This document shows, in pieces, positions 56,264-64,000 of a stretch of DNA of 64,000 nt. Position numbers and translations under genes: made by a program. Every line of letters begins with the position of its first letter. Position 1 is the stretch's first letter. Below the pieces are notes generated by a model that was given only the letters and a program-made list of their open reading frames with translations, was not told where the DNA came from and did not search any database. The DNA is from Conus ventricosus (lineage: Eukaryota > Mollusca > Gastropoda > Neogastropoda > Conidae), in NCBI GenBank assembly GCA_018398815.1, contig CM031628.1, positions 6,066,254 to 6,130,253 of the forward strand. The letters are read 5' to 3'.

Positions 56264-57535
56264 AGGTCTAACTATCTCATGTATTTAGATGCAAACAATC
56301 TGTATGGTTGGGCTATGGCGCAATCACTTCCATTACGCAACTTTAAAAAGTACACTGGCGGTATTAAAAACATTCAAGAATTTGTAGAACAACTGCATAC
56401 TCTTACAGCCGATCGTAAAAGAGGCCTTATTCTGGAAGTTGACTTAGAATATCCTCATGAACTCCATGACCTACATAATGACTATCCATTAGCAGCAGAA
56501 AGTCTAAAGATGAATCCAAGAGAGCCGCCTAAACTTGTGCCTAATCTTCGAGGCAAAAAAAATTATGTCTGTCATTACAGACTTCTACAATTTTATTTAA
56601 GACATGGTTTGAAGTTGACAGCAGTTCATCGTATAATTGCTTTCGATCAAGAACAGTTCATGAAACCATACATCATGAAGAACACTGATCTTAGAACTAA
56701 ATCCACAGATGCTTCAGAAAAAGACTTTTTCAAGCTGATGAACAACAGCTGTTTCGGAAAGACTATGGAAAATCCGCACAAGCGTAAAGATGTCAGATTG
56801 GTCACCAAAGAGAACGAAGCAATTAAGCTGACTTCAAAACCTAATTATCAGGACTTTAGAAGATTTCATGATCAGGTTTTTGGCATAATGATGAAAAAAA
56901 AGAAAGTCAAATTGGACAAACCTGTATTTATTGGGTTTACTGTTTTAGAATTATCAAAGCTTTTGATGTTAGAATTTCTTTATGACTACTTTAAGCCCTC
57001 GTATCCAGAGTCCAAAGTACTTTACACAGATACAGATAGTTTTGTTATAAATATCCCTACTGAAGACATCTATAAAGACATGGAATTAGAAGTGGTTAAA
57101 GGGCATGCGGGATGGTATGATACATCTGATTACCCTAAAGATTCGCCTTTACATTCAATTACTAACAAGAAGGTTTTTAGGAAAGATGAAGGATGAATTA
57201 TTGGGGGGGGGGGGGGGGGGGTGATTAAGGAGTTTATTGGTTTAAGGTCGAAAATGTACAGTATTTCGAGCCAGGAGAAAATCATTAAGAAAGCAAAAGG
57301 AATATCTCGCAGTGTTGTGCAGTCAAACATATCACATGACAACTACAAAGAAGCATTGTTTGGCAATAAGACTTTTCATCATGACAACGTAAAACTACGA
57401 TCTAATCTACATGAGATCAACACAACTGTTGTAACAAAGAAGTCATTAGATAGAACAAACACTAAACGAGTATTTGTTAATCCAGAGTTTTCATATGCAA
57501 TCGGGCACTGGAGGGCCGCATAAACAGGGGGGGCT
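56264..57535 (+). pseudogene. Protein-primed DNA polymerase B, C-terminal half, element A
   Basis: Resumes at AGGTCTAACTATCTCATG. Motif A MYLDANNLYGWAM (~56279), motif B NNSCFGKTMENP (~56740) and motif C VLYTDTDSFV (~57017) are all intact in a 305-codon frame. A G-run and indels near 57200 break the frame; the rest (IIKKAKGISRSVVQSNISHD, SLDRTNTKRVFVN) continues to ~57520. The N-terminal half is 25213-27362. Confidence 0.9.
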
Positions 57536-57537
57536 TA

Positions 57538-57814
57538 TATTTTTCACCAACTTTTATTTGCAAGATCAGTCATAGCTTCATCCAATTCATTTAAATCTTT
57601 TCTCATGTTTGCTTGTTGTGCTAGAATTTGTTCTAATATTTCAGTATATTCTTTTTCCCAATTTGAGATTTTGGATTTTAGGTGATCTATATGGTTTAGC
57701 AGGAATTGATTAAGCTTCGAAATGTTTCCCTAACAGCAGAATTTTTTTTAAATGATTCCCGCATCATTTTCAAGGTCTCTTCCTTTGTCATTCTTGTTTC
57801 GTTCTGAGCTTCCA
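57538..57814 (-). pseudogene. Small coiled-coil protein, element A
   Basis: Counterpart of 44736-45023. The start region MEAQNETRMTKEETLKMMRE is readable, then frameshifts and stops. Confidence 0.45.
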
Positions 57815-57853
57815 TTTTAGACCCAAATATATTTATGTAAATTAAAAAATTAA

Positions 57854-58806
57854 TTAAGCAACTGGAACTGTGTCTGGTGGGATTATCTGCAGTTCTTCCT
57901 TCACAAAAGATCTTTGAGGAGCTGGTTGTTTTGTTGTGTCAGTTCCTCGTAAATAATACACGGGCGGATTCATTTTTACAATTCTTTTTATTTCATATGG
58001 ATCAACACTCCAAAACTGGATCTGTTGCCCTGATGCGAGTGTCCCCTTCTGCTTCCCCCGGTAAATAAAGGTACCTTACTTTTAAACCAAACGGTAATAG
58101 TTTGCCGGATGAAGACTCTCCTTCAACAACATCTATTGTTTGTTTTTTGATTGCTTGTACTGGTTTTAGCCCTTAAATTCTTCATTATTCATTGCGCGCA
58201 AAACTGAGGGCAGTCTTCTAACCCATTCTGTGTTGCGAGCATTGTCAATCAGCTCTCTGTGATACTGGTAGGAAAAAAGTCTTTCAGATAACTGTTTGTT
58301 AAAGTTTTCAACTAAAGCCTGTGATCTGTGAACTCCTGGAATGCCTCTTTTAATGGTAACTCTATGTTTTAACAATAATGATTCACTCGACCTTTAAATT
58401 CTTTTCCATCATCGACTTGAATCATGCGAGGATAAGTTAGCGGACCTCGTTGGTATATCAATTGTATAGCGACAGCAACAGCAGAAGCACTCTTTTGTGT
58501 TAATGGTTCCGCATCTTTATATCTTGAAGCTATGTCAATGACTGTGAGTGCGTACTTAAATCTTTTTCGTCTAATCGTATCATGGGGTAAATATAGAAGA
58601 TCCATTTGATGGGTGTCGTTCGGTATTGTATTCACAAAGTGCGGTCTCTGTATTCGTCTAGGTGCAGGTTAAATAAATTTGCCAAATCGCTTGTTTAGAT
58701 AACCATTCCTTTGCTGTTTGTTCACTGACTCCCGCTGCTTGGCTTAGCTTTTTTATTGCCGTGATTCCCTTCCAATATCCTTTTGGCGAATAATAGATTT
58801 TGTTCA
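57854..58806 (-). pseudogene. Integrase (rve family), element A
   Basis: Start MNKIYYSPKGYWKG at 58806. First Asp in NDTHQMDLLYLPHD (~58605), second in MIQVDDGKEFKGR (~58420), Glu in SQALVENFNKQLSE (~58310); then VRRLPSVLRAMNNEEF and a C-terminal tail with NPPVYYLRGTDTTKQ that resembles the chromodomain-type ends of Polinton integrases. About 317 residues. Four or so frameshifts. Confidence 0.88.
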
Positions 58807-58812
58807 TTTTTA

Positions 58813-59221
58813 TTCAGCCAATAATATGCGCAACAAAATACACAACGGTCATGCCAAAGACGATAAACACGATTTCTTGCATCTTTTGTTTTTCTGATGG
58901 CTGATAAAAGTCACTGAATTTGGTGGGGGCAATGTCTCGATTGGTTTGCCTGTTACAAGATAATATTCTTTTATTGCCTGATCAACATTTTTAAATGTGT
59001 AAGCCGCATGGCCCTGTTTTTTCAGTTTGTCGTTAATAAAATCTAACTGCCTCAATTCTCTGCTTTTCATAGCGATCCTGTGCAGCTGCTAGTTGCTCCA
59101 TAGCTTTGTTATGTCTTTTTCTCTCGCCGTCATCCCGTAGTTTACTAAATGCGTAATTACTTCCGCTAAAAGCAAGCGCATTAACCACAGCGCCGCCTAT
59201 CATCATTACGAATGAAGCCAT
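58813..59221 (-). pseudogene. Conserved small element protein (GGAVVNALAF family), element A
   Basis: MASFVMMIGGAVVNALAFSG through EKQRIE, then a one-base frameshift (near 59050), then KLKKQGHAAYTFKNVDQAIK and a second shift near 58925. Same position and neighbours as 53503-53909. Confidence 0.6.
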
Positions 59222-59245
59222 TTTTATAAATGTATTTTTTTAATT

Positions 59246-59477
59246 TTACATATTGATACTGTCAGGAATTATTCCTTGCTTAACTAGAAAATCTTTCGTA
59301 GCGAATGAAGCTGCAATGATAGCAATTAGCTTTGCCAAATCCTCAAAGTCTAGTTTGCCAAGATCTGCTGGTTTTATTTTTAACAGGCTTTTACCAAGCA
59401 TTGTGTATCCTATACTTAGACCTCCAATAACGGCAGAATGGTATACAAGATTGGTAACAGTCTTTTTCGGCGCTCAT
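59246..59477 (-). pseudogene. Small hydrophobic protein, element A
   Basis: Counterpart of 53932-54162. One base is gained or lost near 59463 just after the start; the remainder is collinear to the TAA at 59246. Confidence 0.5.
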
Positions 59478-59510
59478 TTTAAAAACAAAATAATTATAAT
59501 TAATAAAAAC

Positions 59511-60035
59511 ATGAACACCGATGATCTATTAAACATTCCTGAACTTATGATTACAAATGACCAGGCTGACGACCAAGCTATTATGCCCAAAAAGGAAAGG
59601 CTGTATTCTTTGGCAGCATGTGGAAAAACAAAACAGTTCCTCGGAAATGAATTCAGCATAGAACAGATTCAACAGATGTCACCGCAAGACATTATAAAGT
59701 ATCATAACAGGTATGAAGCGCAACTAGGATCAAGAATGGTAAAAAGTGTCGGGCAAACGGTTCTTAGTTTGTACACTAAACTAGTCAGTAGATTTGCTCC
59801 CATTGATTCTGAACAAGATTTTATGTATGATTTAATGCAGGATCCAGTTTTAACAAAGTCATTAGAGTCTCTAGGATGTGATCTATATTACAGATTTGGA
59901 ACATTATTATCGCCACTAATCATGGGGTTAATTACTTTTAATCATATAGATTTTATTTCCCTTCAAAATGACCGAGCCAGAAAATCATCAGAATCAGAAT
60001 CAGAAAACATTGAATCAGGTGAAAGTGGTCACTAA
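59511..60035 (+). CDS. Conserved element protein (KKERLYSLAACGKTKQFL family), element A
   Basis: Intact frame from MNTDDLLNIPELMITNDQAD to ESGESGH, about 174 residues; the upstream extension to 59253 is antisense of the neighbouring minus-strand gene and is not used here. PKKERLYSLAACGKTKQFLG, SVGQTVLSLYTKLVSRF and LGCDLYYRFGTLLSPLIMG are shared with element B; the Ser/Glu-rich tail overlaps the next gene by 68 nt in another frame. No known catalytic motif. One of the few uninterrupted genes of element A. Confidence 0.65.
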   Translation: MNTDDLLNIPELMITNDQADDQAIMPKKERLYSLAACGKTKQFLGNEFSIEQIQQMSPQDIIKYHNRYEAQLGSRMVKSVGQTVLSLYTKLVSRFAPIDSEQDFMYDLMQDPVLTKSLESLGCDLYYRFGTLLSPLIMGLITFNHIDFISLQNDRARKSSESESENIESGESGH

Positions 60036-60442
60036 ACCCCCTCATCCTGGACGCATTGCAGCAAGAAAAAAAATTAGCTGAGTGGAACAAACAAACAAAA
60101 TTACAGTTGCAATCACAGAATATAGCTCATAATGAAAACATAACGCCACCAACGCCAACAGTTGTTTCAATGCCGGCTATAAAAACACCAGAACAAGAAC
60201 AAGTTGATTCAAGGCCTACAGCGCCAAAGCCTTCATGGAATATTGAACTTAAAACTGTTGCCATTTTTGGCGCCCTTGCTGCTGTTGGGGGCGGTTATTA
60301 CGGTTATAAAATATATAAACAAAGACACCAAAAAAAACCGAAGCAGCCCAAACAATCTCAACCACTAAATACAACAGACGAACACAACAGCATGCCAGAA
60401 CCGCCAACAACAAAAGATTTTGATCCATTTCAGATGCAATAA
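59968..60442 (+). pseudogene. Single-TM protein with Pro/Thr-rich stalk, element A
   Basis: Starts ATGACCGAGCCAGAAA inside the preceding gene. A Gln/Asn-rich head leads to PHPGR; an A8 run at ~60064 puts the rest one base out of frame. KLAEWNKQTKLQLQSQNIAH, a Pro/Thr segment, membrane helix LKTVAIFGALAAVGGGYYGY and a Lys/Pro/Gln-rich tail follow. Probably a membrane-anchored protein with a cytoplasmic basic tail; that is inferred from composition. Confidence 0.6.
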
Positions 60443-60487
60443 TATTTTAAGAACTTAATTTTAAAAAAATTTTGATAAAAATAGATC

Positions 60488-60721
60488 ATGGCGGATTATT
60501 ATTTGTTTAAAATGACGAAGTCAATAAATAAAGACATGGAGTCTATAAAAGACATTTCCATAGACCAGAATTGTAATCAATGTGGTTGCTTACGATGTAA
60601 GAACTTCATTAAGATCTATGCTAACCAATCTCGCGCCAAGGACGCTGAGCAAGACATCCTCAACGATGGCGCGTTTTTTGAAGCGTGTGTGTACTATATT
60701 AGACATTACTATTTAAGATAA
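60488..60721 (+). CDS. Small Cys-motif protein (77 aa), element A
   Basis: Intact. MADYYLFKMTKSINKDMESI, then CNQCGCLRCKNFIKIYANQS (three cysteines in a CxxCxCxxC-type arrangement), and an acidic/aromatic C-terminus. Possible small zinc- or metal-binding protein. The partner in element B is broken. The function is unknown. Confidence 0.6.
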   Translation: MADYYLFKMTKSINKDMESIKDISIDQNCNQCGCLRCKNFIKIYANQSRAKDAEQDILNDGAFFEACVYYIRHYYLR

Positions 60722-60759
60722 AAACATAGATTGTCTTGTTTTTTTGATAATTATAAGAT

Positions 60760-61024
60760 AACTTAAATAAGACTTGGTTGTACTTAGAGGATGACTTAAT
60801 TACAATCTTGAGGTAACTTGAGTAAGAACTTGAGGATGACTTGAGGACAACTTGAGTAAGAACTTAGAAGTGACTTGGGTGACTTGAGGATGACTTGAGT
60901 AAGAACTTGTGGATGACTTGAGGATGACTTGAGGACAACTTGAGGATGACTTGAGGACAACTTGAGTAAGAACTTAGAAGTGACTTGGGGTGACTTGAGT
61001 TAAGAACTTAGAAGTGACTTGAGT
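60760..61024. repeat. Iteron field near the right end of element A (~11-bp units)
   Basis: GATGACTTGAG, GACAACTTGAG, AAGAACTTAGAAGTGACTTG and similar. Directly downstream of the small Cys gene, as in element B. Confidence 0.85.
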
Positions 61025-61436
61025 GTGTGCATGCGCGGGGTGGGAGGTGGGGCGGGAGGTGTGTGCGCGCCTTTGATTATTTATAAGAAACGGATGTTCA
61101 GAATATAATATATTTATTATCAGTAAAACAGCAAAACAACAACAATAACAATAACAACATATATACAAGCACGATCGCACGCACACACGCACGCACACAC
61201 AAGATAGGGAGGTGCTTGCATGGGGAAATGTGAAAGGGGTTTATGGTTCGCGCTTGAGCACCGTAAATTCAAGACAGCTGTCGGTCTCTCTGTCAACTGA
61301 AGATTATTCAAGGCAGCCACCAAGTGCATTTATCAAAAGCTTGCTTCAATAAACAAGACAGTTGAATAAAGTACACTCTGTGGCCACCCAAAGGCAGCCA
61401 AAAAAAAGTTGAAGCAGGGCGTTGAATAGGAGCATT
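61025..61436. other. No recognised feature
   Basis: Spacer with CA-rich stretch 61170-61200; no gene seen. Confidence 0.45.
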
Positions 61437-61735
61437 GAAGCCACAGCCTTTAAGCAGGTGAAGCAGAACAGCGAAGAAGGGCGTTGAGGCAGGTGACGTA
61501 AGAACTATTTTAGATACCGTTCGGATCCGAACGGTTTTACCAGTCCAACAAAGCAGCAGGTGAAGAAGGGCGTTGAGGCAGGTGAGGTAAGAACTATTTT
61601 TAGATACCGTTCGGATTCGAACGGTTTTACCAGTCTGACAAAGCAGGACGTTGAAGCAGGTGACGTAAGAACTATTTTTAGATACCGTTCGGATCCGAAC
61701 GGTTTTACCAGTCCAACAAAGCTTGAAAGCAATCA
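61437..61735. repeat. Tandem repeats with an 18-bp perfect palindrome
   Basis: Three units of 78-90 bp (GTAAGAACTATTT, TAGATACCGTTCGGATC.., TTTTACCAGTC). Each carries CCGTTCGGATCCGAACGG (61517-61534 and 61685-61702 perfect; 61607-61624 with one change). Directly downstream of the minus-strand gene's stop. Confidence 0.9.
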
Positions 61736-62475
61736 GACTTCAGATTGCCAGAACTTTCTAAATTCTTCATTCTCAGACATGTAGGTTAGAATTTTATGGC
61801 GTTTTTTCAGTAAATCATCAAAACTCATTCTCCGTTTATGAAACTTGGGAAAGTGGTAAAAAGGCGTTTGACAGCAGAATCCTTCTTGCATATGAATCAT
61901 GAATGAGACATTTTCTTTAACAAAAGACGTCCACGACTGCTTCATTGTTTTTGATTTTTGAAACATTTGTTTTGCTTTTCCAAGCTGATAACCCAAAATC
62001 AGTGAATGGTGCATGGTTTTTCGTTGATTAAATTTCACAACCTTCCCGCTTTTCTTCACAAAAGGAATCATGTCATTAACGCGTTTACATCTATTAAATT
62101 TCTCAACATCATCCTCTGATACATCAGTCTCATCATCTTGTACAAGTTTTCCCCTAAGGAAAGTATCCAGCTCGGTTATTGTCATGATAGTTTTGTCTTT
62201 TTCAGAAGATTCTAGAAAAGCCAGGCTGCTTTTGGTTTTTTTGGCATTGATTTTTCAGCGCCGGTTTTTCTTATGCTGAGGTAGGTTATCATATCAGCAT
62301 GATATTTAATATGATCGTTAATAGCTTCTTGTTGCTCCGCATTAAAAGGAGAATCTTCGGACAATGTAAAATTTCCGAGTTCTTGACTCAATCCAGTTGT
62401 GGGCGCCAAGCATTCTACAATTTGTTCGTCTAATTCTTGCGTATTCTGAGAATCATTCAAACTGCCACTTTCCAT
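61733..62475 (-). CDS. Unknown accessory gene of element A, two frames joined at an A7 run
   Basis: Start MESGSLNDSQNTQELDEQIV at 62475; this 87-codon frame stops at 62212. A second frame (62185-61733) gives HHSLILGYQLGKAKQ, an SWTSFVKENVSFMI segment and FHKRRMSFDDLLKKRHKILT, ending FRKFWQSEV. The second frame is reached by a -1 shift at CCAAAAAAACC near 62240, so the two probably form one protein of about 245 residues, either through a one-base change or ribosomal slippage. Not recognised. Element B has no counterpart, so it is cargo or was lost there. Confidence 0.5.
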
Positions 62476-62937
62476 TTTGAAAGATATCAGATATTAACAC
62501 GCACACAGCAGAAATATGCCCACACACTACAGTTGTCCCAATCCAATCCAAAGTTTTAAAGTCAATCACTTTTCTCCAGAAAACACATACGACTTCACAG
62601 CTCAACACCAGCAATGAAAATGACGAGGCCGAGCTGCCTTGTAAGCCCGGCACTTAATTGTAACCCCCCTGCCGATTGGTCGGCTGTGACATCAGCCCAT
62701 CGCGTGATGACTATGTCTGGCCACGTAGTAAGTAATCGGATAGTGCGGAGTCCTTAGGCAGGTCGACAATTAGCAATTAAAGGCTTACCTGCTCCACCGT
62801 TTGTATATGGGGTGTGTTCAGCGACTGCTGCTTTTCCCCTACGTTACTCTATGGGGTGTGTTCAGCCACTGCTGCTTTCCCTGCTGCTTTTGTTTGTAAA
62901 TAATCGTTATTTTTTGGTTATTAAAGTCTTACTTGTC
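62476..62937. promoter_or_regulatory. Upstream region of the accessory gene and inner right end of element A
   Basis: No ORF of note. A ~60-bp tandem duplication (TATGGGGTGTGTTCAGC(G/C)ACTG) lies at 62805-62885. The last ~14 bp (AAGTCTTACTTGTC) are inverted relative to the start of the left end. Confidence 0.4.
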
Positions 62938-63024
62938 AGAGAACTATAAAATGTCTGTTCTGGAGTCGCCCGGTCGAAACTGGTTGAGACCGGGTGAGCC
63001 AGAACAGACATTTTATAGTTCTCT
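62938..63024. repeat. Element A right terminal hairpin (87 nt)
   Basis: Exact reverse complement of 22773-22859: a 26-bp outer stem and an inner CCCGGTC/GACCGGG stem. Followed by T and CAGGA. Confidence 0.95.
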
Positions 63025-63223
63025 TCAGGACGACAACACAGAGAATCTCCACAAGATCTCAGGCCAGTCACACAGACTTGCAGGCCTAGCCCTACTTGCT
63101 GAACAAGGTCAGCACATACTAACAAACATCAGTCCACCAGCTTTACACTGGACCGCTACCATGACACAGTGACCACTGCACAACTTCGCCTACCCTCAGG
63201 CAGAGACTAACACCACATACTGA
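63025..63223. other. Right flank of element A, non-coding
   Basis: No feature recognised; begins with the CAGGA that also precedes the left hairpin. Confidence 0.5.
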
Positions 63224-63450
63224 CTATACACCAGCCCTACGGCTGGGTTAAACAATAATCTTCAAACTGACCATACACCAGCCCTACCCCTGGGTTAAAC
63301 AATAATCTTCACACTGATTATACACCAGCCCTACGGCTGGGTTAAACACTAATCTTCACACTGACTATACACCAGCCCTATGGCTGGGTTAAACAATAAT
63401 CTTCACACTGACCATACACCAGCCCTACGGCTGGGTTAAACAATAATTTT
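63224..63450. repeat. Tandem repeat, ~47-bp unit x ~5
   Basis: Unit CACTGACTATACACCAGCC then CTACGGCTGGGTTAAACAAT and AATCTT, nearly identical in five copies. Contains the small inverted pair CCAGCC/GGCTGG. Confidence 0.92.
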
Positions 63451-63640
63451 TCAAATACAAGCCTCTCCAAATGTTACATGCTGAACCAGTGGCTACAACA
63501 CAACTACCTACCAAATAGCTCACTTCCAACCAACGTGCCCTGTGCACGTGCAGAAGTGACTACAACTTAAGCCACAACAAGCGAGAGAGAGAGAGAGCGA
63601 GCCATTGACCTGACCACAACTCTTCCCATATGACACTGAC

Positions 63641-63671
<31 letters not shown>

Positions 63672-64000
63672 ACACCTTTCTTCTAACAGGCAGTCCACAA
63701 TATTCCTCAACCTGTCAGCTTTTCATCAGTCCTGTGTCGGTGTGTATATCTGTCTGTTGTGAGTCATCATACCCACAGCACACATAATAGAAACACTCAA
63801 TTGAATATTCGGGTGTGTGCATGCGCACGTGTGTGGGTGTGCGTGTGTGTTATAAAGGCATATGGATTTATTTGGACCAGTAAAGACGTTAAAGTTTTTT
63901 TTTCAAAGGAACATCATGAAATGTTGAACAGCAGGACTTTTTAAAATATACTGAGCATTGTGATAAATGTCCCTCCAATAGAATATTTAATTGTTTCAAT
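63451..64000. other. Non-coding, with C-run and CA/GT repeats
   Basis: GA repeat at 63581-63598, C-run then CA at 63640-63676, GT-rich at 63810-63850. No gene seen. Confidence 0.6.

Larger units (their letters stand above)
22773..63024. mobile_element. Element A: Polinton/adintovirus-like element with hairpin ends
   Basis: The element is bounded by two 87-nt hairpins in inverted orientation, flanked by near-duplicated CAGGA (22768-22772 and 63026-63030). Without inner element B (27363-56263) and one AGGTC it is about 11.3 kb. Native gene order: ATPase(-), structural gene(-), deletion, capsid C-terminus(+), hydrophobic protein(+), PolB(+), small gene(-), integrase(-), two small genes(-), three small genes(+), iterons, unknown gene(-). 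A protein-primed PolB plus rve integrase plus packaging ATPase plus capsid protein defines Polinton/Maverick-type elements and endogenous adintoviruses. Frameshifts, a large deletion and the nested insertion make it inactive. Confidence 0.85.

Noticed and set aside
63224..63450. CRISPR-like array
   Set aside because: The units are contiguous near-identical 47-mers without unique spacers: an ordinary eukaryotic minisatellite.

Overview
The window looks like animal nuclear DNA from a lophotrochozoan, most likely a mollusc and perhaps a gastropod. This is inferred from the style: intron-like non-coding DNA, very long CA/GT and CT/GA microsatellites, Penelope-like, Nimb/I-like and L1-like retroelements, and Polinton/adintovirus-type elements. 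No complete host gene can be supported. Host-like remains are one candidate terminal exon (10527-10599) and a short zinc-finger reading frame (21056-21343). No rRNA, certain tRNA or CRISPR array is present.

Layout. 1-3793: two copies of a ~780-bp unit around a homopolymer-rich stretch and a ~46-bp minisatellite. 5688-9937: 3' part of a Nimb/I-type LINE (minus strand), split by a piggyBac-like TTAA element (6099-9804). 10968-15380: an L1-like LINE (minus), split by a Penelope-like insertion that is a 2.27-kb palindrome (12711-14978). 17771-20080: a second piggyBac-like TTAA element with two splice-bounded exon remnants. 20.9-22.4 kb: a zinc-finger ORF ending in a hairpin, then a foldback element that itself carries a second hairpin element.

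22773-63024 is the main object: two related Polinton/Maverick- or adintovirus-like elements, one inserted in the other. Outer element A (about 11.3 kb without inserts) carries a packaging-ATPase-like gene, a truncated double-jelly-roll capsid gene, protein-primed PolB and an rve integrase. Inner element B (27363-56263) sits inside A's PolB gene between 5-bp AGGTC duplications; B's own uninterrupted PolB supplies the empty site. B has a fuller gene set: ATPase, three structural-type genes, a coiled-coil/membrane protein, major capsid, hydrophobic protein, PolB, integrase and five small genes. B was later hit by a Nimb/I LINE (31404-37196), a Tc1-like transposon (43217-44733) and an L1-like LINE (45484-52967), each with its own target-site duplication. 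Nearly every element gene carries frameshifts or stops, so these are fossil copies.

The most striking observation is the ends of A and B. They are not long simple TIRs but 87-97-nt hairpin palindromes with an internal second stem, recalling parvovirus ITRs. The two families differ at six stem positions, and every change is compensated on the opposite arm. A field of ~11-bp iterons (GATGACTTGAG type) lies inside the right end of both. With a protein-primed polymerase and an rve integrase this suggests a Polinton-like lineage with hairpin telomeres; that is inference and can be tested by searching for more copies.
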